Source of the DNA: Streptomyces sp. ITFR-16
GTDB lineage: Bacteria > Actinomycetota > Actinomycetes > Streptomycetales > Streptomycetaceae
DNA length: 64,000 nt
NCBI RefSeq assembly: GCF_031844705.1
Contig: NZ_CP134609.1
Location: 4,402,001 to 4,466,000, forward strand
Direction: 5' to 3'
Position 1 is the stretch's first letter, and each line of letters begins with the position of its first letter. Of this stretch, positions 33,773-41,168 are shown one piece after another. A model generated the notes under the pieces. It did not search any database. It was not told the DNA's origin and saw only the letters and a program-made list of their open reading frames with translations. Both the position numbers and the translations under genes were made by a program.

Positions 33773-33861
33773 GCGCGCGATGCAATATGCCCACGTCGAG
33801 CACCACGTAGGTGCTACCAGCATGAGGGCATCAGGTGATTTGGTCATCCGCCAATTCCGGT

Positions 33862-33955
33862 CTATGTTGCGCCGCTCGCAAGGAGCCTGGGGACCAGATC
33901 TGACAAAAAAGATGCGCAACATAGCAGCACATCGCCGGTTACCTAAACCGGCAAT
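33862..33955 (+). promoter_or_regulatory. Operator-like module, copy 2, with an extra half-site
   Basis: GCGCAACATAG at 33914-33924, six bases, then ATCGCCGGTT (33931-33940)-N5-AACCGGCAAT (33946-33955) repeats the module found at 27720-27762, in the same orientation to the gene it precedes. A reversed CTATGTTGCGCC is at 33862-33873, and another ATCGCCGGTT at 33705-33714. The module ends 19 bases before the XRE gene, so autoregulation is likely. Confidence 0.6.
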
Positions 33956-33974
33956 GCAGAGCTACAACTGACCC

Positions 33975-34226
33975 ATGCCAGAGAGCCCCTTGGGAATTGG
34001 TCCGGCCGGCGTGCTGACAGCCCGCGCCATTACCCGTGCCCGCACAGCGCGCGGATTCGCCCAGCGCCAGCTGGCCGAACGGGTCACCGCGCTCGGCCGG
34101 CCCATGACCATCACGATGCTGTCCCGCATCGAATGCAGACAGCGCCGCTGCGATGTCGACGACCTCGTCGCCATCGCAGCCGCTCTCGGCCTCTCCCCGC
34201 TCGCCCTGCTCGCCGAGACGAGTTAG
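33975..34226 (+). CDS. XRE-family helix-turn-helix regulator
   Basis: An 83-residue protein from ATG 33975. RARTARGFAQRQLAERVTAL and ITMLSRIECRQRRCDVDDL give the five-helix XRE fold, with the recognition helix around TITMLSRIE and the typical tail VAIAAALGLSPLALLAE. It is probably the element's repressor, acting on the modules at its own promoter and at the 27666 gene. Its direction is toward the excisionase and integrase genes. Confidence 0.85.
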   Translation: MPESPLGIGPAGVLTARAITRARTARGFAQRQLAERVTALGRPMTITMLSRIECRQRRCDVDDLVAIAAALGLSPLALLAETS

Positions 34227-34429
34227 CCGAACGAGCCCCAACAGCGCTCCCCGGGTGGGCCAACACCCGGCAGCCGCTACGCACATCACCTCGCCCGTAC
34301 CTGAAACACCAAGACCGGCGTACCCGTCTCCGCACGGCCGCGCCAGAGAAGGAACCTCCTTGCGCCGAGAGGCCATTCCCCCTGCCCTGTTGCCGTTCCG
34401 CCTCCGTACCGCGAAGGAGGCGATCTCGC

Positions 34430-34780
34430 ATGGCTGAGCAGCCAGGCACCGGCGTAGCACCGCCCCGCCTCTACCGTCCCGAGGACATCGCTGCTGTTCT
34501 CGGCTGCTCTGCCTGGTGGGTCAAGGACAGGGCCCGTCGGCGGCTGATCCCCTTCACCCGGGTCGGCCGCGCGTACCGCTTCACCGCAGAACACCTCGCA
34601 GAGATCATCCGCCTCCACGAGGAACGGCCCGCACGGGCACACCAGCCCGCCACAGCTCGGACTGTCGCCAAGGCCGACGCCCAGCAGACGGACGCGCCCC
34701 AGCGTGCCGCGCCCACAACGCGTCTGCGGGCGCGGCCTCCGGTCCGCGCGAGGCAGAACCAGTTCAGCACCGTCGCCTGA
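34430..34780 (+). CDS. xis: Excisionase-like MerR-type HTH protein
   Basis: A 116-residue protein from ATG 34430, with AAGGAGG nine bases upstream. LYRPEDIAAVLGCSAWWVKD, followed by RRRLIPFTRVGRAYRF, is the winged HTH_17 pattern of recombination directionality factors. The tail is basic. The integrase gene follows after 28 bases, the normal xis-int order. A 25-codon frame beginning TTG at about 34361 ends within the xis start and might be a leader peptide. Confidence 0.82.
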   Translation: MAEQPGTGVAPPRLYRPEDIAAVLGCSAWWVKDRARRRLIPFTRVGRAYRFTAEHLAEIIRLHEERPARAHQPATARTVAKADAQQTDAPQRAAPTTRLRARPPVRARQNQFSTVA

Positions 34781-34808
34781 CGACCGCGTATCAAGAGAGA
34801 GGAGGAGC

Positions 34809-36314
34809 GTGGGTTTCGCGGAGAAGCGCGCGAACTACTGGCGCGGCCGGTACAAGACCGCACCTGGGAAGCACCTCACGGTCGTCGACGAGGACGGCAA
34901 GGCGATCAAGTTCGCCACCAAGGGCGAGGCTCAGCGCGCCGCGAGCGAGGCCGAGAACAAGTACCGGCGCGGCGACTGGCGTGACCCGGCACTCGGCCAG
35001 GAGACCTTCGGCGAGTACGCGAGCCGCTGGTACGACACCCAGGACCTGGCCGCATCGACGATGCAGAACTACAAGCGCCACATCGAGGAACACCTGCTTC
35101 CCGACTTCGGGGACCAAGCGCTCGCCGGCATCCTGCGCTCGGACGTCGACCGGTGGGAGAAGAAGGAAAGGGCCCTGTACGCGGCCTCCAGCGTCAAGAC
35201 CTGGCGCTCGACGTTCCACCTGATCTACGAGGACGCGATCGACGAAGGGCTGATCACGTCGAACCCGGCAACCAGGCGACGTGGGCGTGGGAAGCGCGCG
35301 GGCCGCTCTCGTGACCGAGGCCCGGAAAAGGTCGTCACCGATCCGCTCGGCATCCTGTTGATCGCCGAACGAGCAGCACTGCTGTCCGGCCGAGATGACG
35401 AGTTCGTCGCCGTCGTCCTCAAGGGATACACCGGCATGCGCTGGGGCGAAATAGTCGGCCTGGAGACCGAGTTCGCTCGACCTGGCTCCGTCCGTGTCGA
35501 ATGGCAGCTGTACGAACTCGACTCGGGCGAAATGGTGCGCTGCCCGCCCAAGGACGACAGCTATCGCACGCTCGATTCGATGGACTGGCTGTCCGCCCTG
35601 GTCGCCAATCACATCGCCCGCACGAAGCCGACGCCCTGCCCCTGCCACGGTAGGTCCTACGTCTTCTGCGGGCAGGGCGCGGCTCGTACGGGCGGCCACC
35701 ACGGTGCGAAACTCGTCGACGTCGCACGCCGTGCCGAAGTCTCCACGGGGACGGTGTCCAACGTCCTCAACCACCCCGATCGCGTCGCTGAGGCGACGCG
35801 AATGCGGGTGGAGGAGGCCATCACGGACCTCGGGTTCGTACGTGGCGGCGCGGTGGTGGAGCCTGCGGCCCACTGGCGCAGGAACGGTTTCGCGACGTGG
35901 TTGTTCACCCCGGCGGTATCGGGCTGGTATCCGAAGAAGGCCCCGCAGGAGGCACGACCCGTGCCGCTACTCGGGGAGCCATGGCCAGGAGTTCCCGCGC
36001 GAGGGCGCGGCGCCGGCCAACGAGCTGACGCCTGCTGGCTCCCGATCGCCAAGGGCCTCACGCCTCATGGACTGCGCCACGCCCATAGGACCGTAATGGA
36101 GGACCTCGGCACCGAGAAGGTCCTCATGGACCAGCGCATGGGACACATCGACGGCTCCGTCTCGGCGCGCTATGCCCATGTCACCCCTGGCATGCGCAAG
36201 CGCCTCATGCTCGGCCTGACCGAGCAGTGGGAGACAGCACTCGCTGCCCGCCTGGCTATGTGTCCCACGTCGCCCGTGCACGTGCTCGACGCCCTCCTGC
36301 GTGCACGGAGGTAG
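34809..36314 (+). CDS. int: Tyrosine integrase with an inserted LacI-type HTH domain
   Basis: A 501-residue recombinase from GTG 34809, with GAGGAG just upstream. Residues 1-60 are the arm-binding domain and 65-160 the SAM-like core-binding domain (FGEYASRWYDTQDLAASTMQ). Catalytic residues are R211 (TGMRWGE), H420 and R423 (HGLRH), H446 (MGHIDG) and Y455 (ARYAHV). Between the first arginine and the HxxR motif, residues 301-347 (KLVDVARRAEVSTGTVSNVL and following) are a complete LacI-family helix-turn-helix, which is not part of a normal integrase. It should integrate and excise the element; the extra domain may bind the operator or att DNA. Confidence 0.92.
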   Translation: MGFAEKRANYWRGRYKTAPGKHLTVVDEDGKAIKFATKGEAQRAASEAENKYRRGDWRDPALGQETFGEYASRWYDTQDLAASTMQNYKRHIEEHLLPDFGDQALAGILRSDVDRWEKKERALYAASSVKTWRSTFHLIYEDAIDEGLITSNPATRRRGRGKRAGRSRDRGPEKVVTDPLGILLIAERAALLSGRDDEFVAVVLKGYTGMRWGEIVGLETEFARPGSVRVEWQLYELDSGEMVRCPPKDDSYRTLDSMDWLSALVANHIARTKPTPCPCHGRSYVFCGQGAARTGGHHGAKLVDVARRAEVSTGTVSNVLNHPDRVAEATRMRVEEAITDLGFVRGGAVVEPAAHWRRNGFATWLFTPAVSGWYPKKAPQEARPVPLLGEPWPGVPARGRGAGQRADACWLPIAKGLTPHGLRHAHRTVMEDLGTEKVLMDQRMGHIDGSVSARYAHVTPGMRKRLMLGLTEQWETALAARLAMCPTSPVHVLDALLRARR

Positions 36315-36747
36315 CACAGGCCGAGGCGAAGCCTGGGCGGTGAGAGGCACCCGGACTTCGCTGTTCGCAGGGTGGCGCCGGTCCGGAGCGCCTGGCCTGC
36401 TGGAAAAGGATTCTCGGATCATATGAATCACCCTTCGGTCTCGTGTGAGGACAAGGGGTGCGCAAGCACGGACATACGGGCCCTAATATGAGGACCGCCT
36501 CGGCCGTCCGAGACTCGCTTGGCCGCCTGTCTCGGACGGCCGAGCGCGTTCCGTACGGGCCCGGCCGAGGGATAAAACGGCTCGCCGGGGAAGCACCCGG
36601 GTGCCATACGATTGCGACGGCTTGCAGAGCCGACCTCACTACGCGTGACACGGTTGAGCGACCTGAGCGGTCGCACCTGCTGCACCCTCCCGACCTGGGC
36701 CCGCCGTGGCACTGTCACCGGCGCCGTATGAAATGGAGCATCCAAGG
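36315..36747. other. Region between integrase and metG
   Basis: This should contain the right attachment site, but no duplicate sequence or tRNA fragment is recognised. A long hairpin (separate entry) and the metG leader are here. A TAATAT sequence at 36484-36489 could be a -10 element for metG. Confidence 0.4.
36501..36542 (+). promoter_or_regulatory. Perfect 14-base stem-loop in the metG leader
   Basis: CGGCCGTCCGAGAC (36501-36514) pairs with GTCTCGGACGGCCG (36529-36542) around a 14-base loop. It lies 206 bases upstream of metG. It may be a terminator for the integrase transcript or an attenuator; no T-run follows. Confidence 0.5.
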
Positions 36748-38469
36748 ATGGCTCGACACCTGGTAACCAGCGCGCTTCCCTACATCAACGGGATCAAGCA
36801 CCTGGGCAACATGGTCGGGTCGATGCTTCCGGCGGATGTGTACTCCCGGTACCTCCGCCAGCGCGGTCACGACGTCCTGTACATCTGCGCCACCGACGAG
36901 CACGGGACACCGGCCGAGCTGGCGGCCAAGGCGGCCGGACTGTCGGTGGCGGAGTTCTGCGCGCAGGCCCACGACGCACAGAAGGCCGTGTACGACGGCT
37001 TCCAGCTGGCCTTCGACTACTTCGGACGCAGCTCTTCTCAGCAGAACGTCGAGATCACGCAGCACTTCGCGCGCCAGCTGCACAAGAACGGCTTCATCGA
37101 GGAACGTGCGATCCGCCAGGTGTACTCGCCGGTCGACGGCCGTTTCCTGCCGGACCGGTATGTCGAGGGCACCTGCCCGCACTGCGGCTACGACAAGGCC
37201 CGCGGGGACCAGTGCGAGAACTGCACCCGCGTCCTGGACCCGACCGACCTGCTGAACCCGCGCTCGGCGATCAGCGGCTCCACGGAGTTGGAGGTCCGCG
37301 AGACCAAGCACCTGTTCCTGCTCCAGTCGAGGCTTCAGCACGAGGTGGAAGCCTGGGTGGCCCGGCACGAGGACCAGTGGCCGCAGCTGTCGTCCTCGAT
37401 CGCCCGCAAGTGGCTCACCGAGGGCCTCCACGACCGCGCCATCACGCGTGACCTGGACTGGGGCGTCCCGGTCCCGGCCGACACCTGGCCGGAGCTCGCC
37501 GCCGCGGGCAAGGTCTTCTACGTCTGGTTCGACGCCCCGATCGAGTACATCGGCGCGACGAAGGAATGGTCGGACGCCGCCCCGGACGGTGAGACGCGCG
37601 ACTGGAAGTCGTGGTGGTACGAGGTCGACGACACCGTGCGCTACACCCAGTTCATGGCCAAGGACAACGTCCCGTTCCACACGGTGATGTTCCCGGCCAC
37701 GGAGCTCGGCGTCCGCGAGCCGTGGAAGAAGGTCGACGTCGTCAAGGGCTTCAACTGGCTGACGTACTACGGCGGAAAGTTCTCCACCTCCCAGAAGCGC
37801 GGCATTTTCACCGACACCGCCCTGGAGACGCTCCCTGCGGACTACTGGCGCTATTTCTTGATCGCCAACGCCCCTGAGTCCGACGACTCCTCCTTCACCT
37901 GGGAGCACTTCGCCGCCACGGTCAACAAGGACCTGGCCGACACCCTCGGCAACTTCGTCAACCGCGTGCTCTCCTTCTCCCGCAAGCGCTTCGGCGACGA
38001 CGTCCCCGCAGGCGCGGCGGCCGGCGAGGCAGAGGCGAAGCTCGGCGCCGAGATCGCCCGCCTCCTCGCCGAGTACGAGGAGCACATGGACGCCCTCCAG
38101 TACCGCAAGGCCGGGGCGGCGCTGCGGGCCCTGTGGTCGGCGGGCAACTCCTACCTGGAGGAGAAGGCCCCTTGGCTGGAGATCAAGACCGACCCGGAGG
38201 GAGCGGCCCTGACCCTGCGCACGGCGATGAACCTCATCCACCTCTACGCGATCGTCTCCGAGCCGTTCATTCCGGCCTCGGCCGCCGCCATGCGCGGTGC
38301 CTTCGCCCTGGAGAGCGACACCGCGACCTGGGTGACCGCCGAGCAGGCCAAGTCCCTGGACGCTGTCCCGGCCGGTACAGCCTTCACCGTGCCGCCGGTG
38401 CTCTTCGCGAAGATCTCCGAGGAGGACCTGGAGTCGTACCGCGCCCGATTCGGCGGCGCCGACGCCTGA
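36748..38469 (+). CDS. metG: Methionyl-tRNA synthetase
   Basis: A 573-residue class I synthetase from ATG 36748, with GGAG about ten bases upstream. ALPYINGIKHLGN contains the HIGH-type motif (HLGN), the zinc knuckle is CPHCGYDKARGDQCENC, and the KMSKS-type loop is KFSTSQKRG. The C-terminal anticodon-binding helical domain is complete, without the dimerisation extension of E. coli MetG. It charges methionine to initiator and elongator tRNA. The long hairpin upstream may be in its leader. If another metG is present in the genome, this is a further accessory synthetase besides GltX and TyrS in the island. Confidence 0.93.
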   Translation: MARHLVTSALPYINGIKHLGNMVGSMLPADVYSRYLRQRGHDVLYICATDEHGTPAELAAKAAGLSVAEFCAQAHDAQKAVYDGFQLAFDYFGRSSSQQNVEITQHFARQLHKNGFIEERAIRQVYSPVDGRFLPDRYVEGTCPHCGYDKARGDQCENCTRVLDPTDLLNPRSAISGSTELEVRETKHLFLLQSRLQHEVEAWVARHEDQWPQLSSSIARKWLTEGLHDRAITRDLDWGVPVPADTWPELAAAGKVFYVWFDAPIEYIGATKEWSDAAPDGETRDWKSWWYEVDDTVRYTQFMAKDNVPFHTVMFPATELGVREPWKKVDVVKGFNWLTYYGGKFSTSQKRGIFTDTALETLPADYWRYFLIANAPESDDSSFTWEHFAATVNKDLADTLGNFVNRVLSFSRKRFGDDVPAGAAAGEAEAKLGAEIARLLAEYEEHMDALQYRKAGAALRALWSAGNSYLEEKAPWLEIKTDPEGAALTLRTAMNLIHLYAIVSEPFIPASAAAMRGAFALESDTATWVTAEQAKSLDAVPAGTAFTVPPVLFAKISEEDLESYRARFGGADA

Positions 38470-38534
38470 CGGTGCCTCTCGTGCCCCTACCGACCCCAGG
38501 GCCTCGGCGTAATCGCGTTGCGTCCAGTTTGTGA

Positions 38535-38612
38535 TCATCCGAGGTCGAGCAGCGTGAGGGGCCATCGGGGATCCGGGCGTTGCGTCGCAGACCCGCGACG
38601 CAACGTTGGAGC
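38535..38612 (-). pseudogene. Fragment of an ISAs1-like transposase end
   Basis: On the minus strand the C-terminal tail PLTLLDLG and stop are readable, following GLRRNARIP in another frame. The sequence beyond the stop (about 50 bases, to about 38480) resembles the sequence beyond the second fragment at 39046. It is a frameshifted remnant of an insertion sequence end. Confidence 0.55.
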
Positions 38613-38623
38613 ACAAAAGTTCC

Positions 38624-38800
38624 TTAAAGCGGGTCGCCGCAACTCCTACAGGTGTCTTCGCCATCGTCGTACATAACGCCGCAGCAGTACGTGGGGCCGC
38701 CGCTGACTTCAAAACAAGCGCTGCACATCTGAGACTCGTCGTCCCAGTCAGTCGCGTTCTCGACGGGATCGTCACACCCTGTACAGACGAGGGCTGTCAC
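38624..38800 (-). CDS. Small cysteine-rich zinc-ribbon protein
   Basis: A 58-residue protein from GTG 38800, whose GTGA overlaps the stop of the upstream zinc-knuckle gene. Eight cysteines are arranged as pairs: CTGC, CSAC, CCG and CRSCG. The sequence VTALVCTGCDDPVENATDWD is acidic. It looks like a double zinc ribbon. The coupling to the next entry shows that both are one unit. No family is recognised; a nucleic-acid or protein interaction role would be usual for such small ribbons. Confidence 0.7.
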   Translation of the reverse strand: MTALVCTGCDDPVENATDWDDESQMCSACFEVSGGPTYCCGVMYDDGEDTCRSCGDPL

Positions 38801-38973
38801 CGCGCGGCACCCCAGCAATCGGAGGAGGTAAACGGGGAGCAGTAATCGCTGTCGTGTCGCTCGGAGTAGTCGCTCATGTTGGCTGTCGGCTTACCACAGT
38901 TCGGACACGTGGGGTGTTCACCCGGACATGTGCGATTGTTGTGCCCACCGAGTCCACATACCCTGCATGCCAT
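38797..38973 (-). CDS. Tiny protein with a retroviral-type CCHC zinc knuckle
   Basis: A 58-residue protein from ATG 38973. CRVCGLGGHNNRTC is a perfect Cx2Cx4Hx4C zinc knuckle, the single-stranded nucleic-acid binding motif of retroviral nucleocapsid and some eukaryotic RNA-binding proteins. It is followed by CPNC and further Cys and His (HDSDYC, DCWGAAR), perhaps a second zinc site. The stop overlaps the GTG of the next cysteine-rich gene. It is too short for many gene finders, and lies between two copies of an IS end. The motif is clear; existence as an expressed gene and function are inferred. Confidence 0.65.
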   Translation of the reverse strand: MACRVCGLGGHNNRTCPGEHPTCPNCGKPTANMSDYSERHDSDYCSPFTSSDCWGAAR

Positions 38974-39045
38974 GACGACAGAGTAGATGACCCCTCAGCC
39001 GTCGACCCAGGGCTTCAGCAAGACCGGATGGCGTCCGGTCTGTGA

Positions 39046-39290
39046 TTATGCGAGGCGGAGGAACGCGAGGGGTCGGCAGGCGTTGCGTGCGTTGCGGCGG
39101 AGGCCGGCGGCCATGTTCTTGACGCCGCCCAGCCGCATGGCGCCGATGGCGAGATTGCACCAGGTCGCTATCGCCCGGGGTGCATTGCCTGTCCGCAGTT
39201 CGGAGACGTCCTGGGCGAAGGTGGTTTCGCGGACGTGGTGCAGGGCCTCCGGGCCGCCCAACAGCTCAGTTTTCTGCAAATGCACGAGCC
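39046..39290 (-). pseudogene. ISAs1-like transposase C-terminal fragment
   Basis: The frame reads EALHHVRETTFAQDVSELRT, then NAPRAIATWCNLAIGAMRL and MAAGLRRNARNACRPLAF before TAA at 39046-39048. This is the characteristic C-terminal part of ISAs1/IS4-group DDE transposases (HHVRDVTF, RTGNxPxxMATLRNLAIG). The catalytic part is missing. The end of the element is repeated at 38480-38612. Confidence 0.75.
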
Positions 39291-39374
39291 TTGGTGCGGC
39301 CCGGACCGCGGCATTGGGTAGTGAACAGGAGCGGCACCCTGCACTAGTCACAACACAGCAGCCCGGGAGCTCTC

Positions 39375-40775
39375 TTAGTTGTCGAGCAGTTGCCGCAGAG
39401 CGTCTCGACGCAGGCGCGTTTCCGGATCGGCGGCGTCCCCGTCGAAACGGACACCCTCGGCGATCAGGACATCTGTAGGCGTGTCCGTACGCGTCTGATC
39501 GGGCCACTGGAAGCCTTGGCTGACGCGTCCTGCCGCATTGAGTACGCGCCAGGGGTTGGGGCATTGGCCGCAGGCGGCCAGATGGGTGCCGACCGGGACG
39601 GCATGGCTGCCGATCACCGCGGCTACGTCTCCGTAAGTGGTCCACCGTCCGGCGGGGACGGCACCCAGCAGGGTGTGCAGCCCCGTCCAGTCTTTGCGGG
39701 TGCCGTTGAGCTGCCTGGCCAGACCTGTGAGGTCGATCCCCGCCAGGGCGGCCCATTCTTCGGGGTCGACATCGGCGGGCACATGGTCGGTGTCGACGTC
39801 CCACCACGTCGTTCCCTGTATGCCGTCGGCGGTGCGACCCGTCACGCTCGTGAAGATGTGGTTGGCGAGCCCGGTTGGTGAATAGGACGCGTCATCGGCG
39901 TCCCAGATCAGTGGTTTGGCGGTGTTGTTGTTCCAGGTGACCGTTGCTCGGCTGATGTCCTTTTCCACCCACGCGTGGATGGCGTTGCGGATGGGTTCCG
40001 GGACGCCGTGACGCGGCGTCATCCGCAGTCTGGTTCCGTCCGGCAGCAGGCCCGCGCCGACGAGGACGTGCACGGCGTTGCGCGAGCGTGAGCGTTCCTG
40101 CAGCTTCTTGGCCGCCGCCTCGCCTTCGACCCGGGCCGGTGCGAGTGTGAACTCCTCGACCTCCGGGGTCGGATAGACCTTGGTGAACCCGGCGACGAGG
40201 TGTCCCTCCACCCGCCACAGGCCGACCTGGACGAGGTCGATGTCGATACCCATTTCCGAAAGCCAGACGACGGAGTGGGTGACCTGCTTGGGGAATTCGG
40301 CGGCGATGATCACCTGCCGGGGACGCTGGAGCAGTTCCGGGCTCCACTCCCCGTCCACGTGGTCGAGCAGACGCTGCCTGCACGCGTCGATGTCGAGGGC
40401 CTGCCCTCTACGAGACAGGAAGCCACGGTGCGCATGGGTGAGGGTGTCGAGGTCGAACCGGGACACCAGAGCGGCGTAGGTGATCGCCTGAAGGTGTACA
40501 TCCCGGTCGGCCGTCCCTCGCTTCAGCTCCACCACCACGAGGCGCCCGGTCGCATCCAGTCCGAGCACGTCCAGCCGGTCGCGGGCCGGCACTCCGTCGG
40601 TGTCGGCCCACCGGTCGTACTCCGAGGTGATCACGAGCACCGACTCCCCGAGCACCTGAGGATGGGCGATCACCCACTCCTGGAGGTGCTGTCGCTCCAG
40701 CAGGCTCTCGGCGGCGAGCCCGGTGCGCGATATCGGCGTGGCCGTCTGGCCGTCGACGGTGAACAGATGATCCAC
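39375..40775 (-). CDS. NucS-like nuclease domain fused to an alkyltransferase-like domain
   Basis: A 466-residue protein from GTG 40775, with GAGGGG six bases upstream. The N-terminal 110 residues have the PD-(D/E)XK nuclease pattern D69 (RDRLDVLGL), E83-x-K85 (VVELKRGTAD) and a conserved glutamine, similar to NucS/EndoMS. The middle part is unassigned. The last 95 residues (LHTLLGAVPAGRWTTYGDVA) are an MGMT/alkyltransferase-like domain, in which the methyl-acceptor PCHR is replaced by NPWRVLNAAG, so it should recognise alkylated bases without repairing them. A nuclease coupled to a modified-base reader could restrict alkylated or unusual DNA, or guide repair. It lies at the tRNA-Pro end of the island. 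Confidence 0.8.
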   Translation of the reverse strand: MDHLFTVDGQTATPISRTGLAAESLLERQHLQEWVIAHPQVLGESVLVITSEYDRWADTDGVPARDRLDVLGLDATGRLVVVELKRGTADRDVHLQAITYAALVSRFDLDTLTHAHRGFLSRRGQALDIDACRQRLLDHVDGEWSPELLQRPRQVIIAAEFPKQVTHSVVWLSEMGIDIDLVQVGLWRVEGHLVAGFTKVYPTPEVEEFTLAPARVEGEAAAKKLQERSRSRNAVHVLVGAGLLPDGTRLRMTPRHGVPEPIRNAIHAWVEKDISRATVTWNNNTAKPLIWDADDASYSPTGLANHIFTSVTGRTADGIQGTTWWDVDTDHVPADVDPEEWAALAGIDLTGLARQLNGTRKDWTGLHTLLGAVPAGRWTTYGDVAAVIGSHAVPVGTHLAACGQCPNPWRVLNAAGRVSQGFQWPDQTRTDTPTDVLIAEGVRFDGDAADPETRLRRDALRQLLDN

Positions 40776-40946
40776 GGTGCCCCCTCGTGCGCCCGGCGCG
40801 GTGCGTCGGACGCCCAGAGCGTACGTGGGCGGGGTCCCATTACGAGGGCTATCTCGCCGAATCACCGAAACGCTTCGGGAGCCAACGGGGAGCCGGATTC
40901 CGAGATCGGCTCCCAAACGGCTCCCAAGGCGCCCCCGGAAACCACT

Positions 40947-40981
40947 CAGGGGCCTGATCCACTAAGCGGATCAGGCCCCTG
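40947..40981 (-). terminator. Perfect 14-base hairpin after tRNA-Pro
   Basis: CAGGGGCCTGATCC (40947-40960) pairs with GGATCAGGCCCCTG (40968-40981) around seven bases. It lies 17 bases beyond the 3' end of the tRNA on the minus strand, and could also serve the end of the island. Confidence 0.85.
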
Positions 40982-40998
40982 ACCTGGTCTTACGGCTG

Positions 40999-41072
40999 TC
41001 GGGGTGGCGGGATTTGAACCCACGACCTCTTCGTCCCGAACGAAGCGCGCTGCCAAGCTGCGCTACACCCCG
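40999..41072 (-). tRNA. tRNA-Pro (anticodon CGG)
   Basis: The minus strand folds into a cloverleaf: acceptor CGGGGTG/CACCCCG, D arm with AGCGCAGCTTGGCAGC, anticodon stem CTTCG/CGAAG with loop TTCGGGA (anticodon CGG), and T arm with GTTCAAATC. The 74-base gene ends in a discriminator A and does not encode CCA. It separates the core block on the right from accessory DNA on the left, and its 3' end points to the accessory side. Confidence 0.96.
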
Positions 41073-41168
41073 ATCGCCACCGGTCTCCCGGCGACATCGA
41101 TTACTTTAGCCCACCGGCGGCCGGAGACGAAATCCGCTTTTTGTGCCGGTCCGGCGGGCGGCGGGCCC

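Noticed and set aside
33461..33847. Leftward frame of 128 codons opposite the small basic frame, preceded by the GCGCAACATAG motif
   Set aside because: Third codon positions are not GC-biased as in neighbouring genes, and the frame crosses the terminator and control region.
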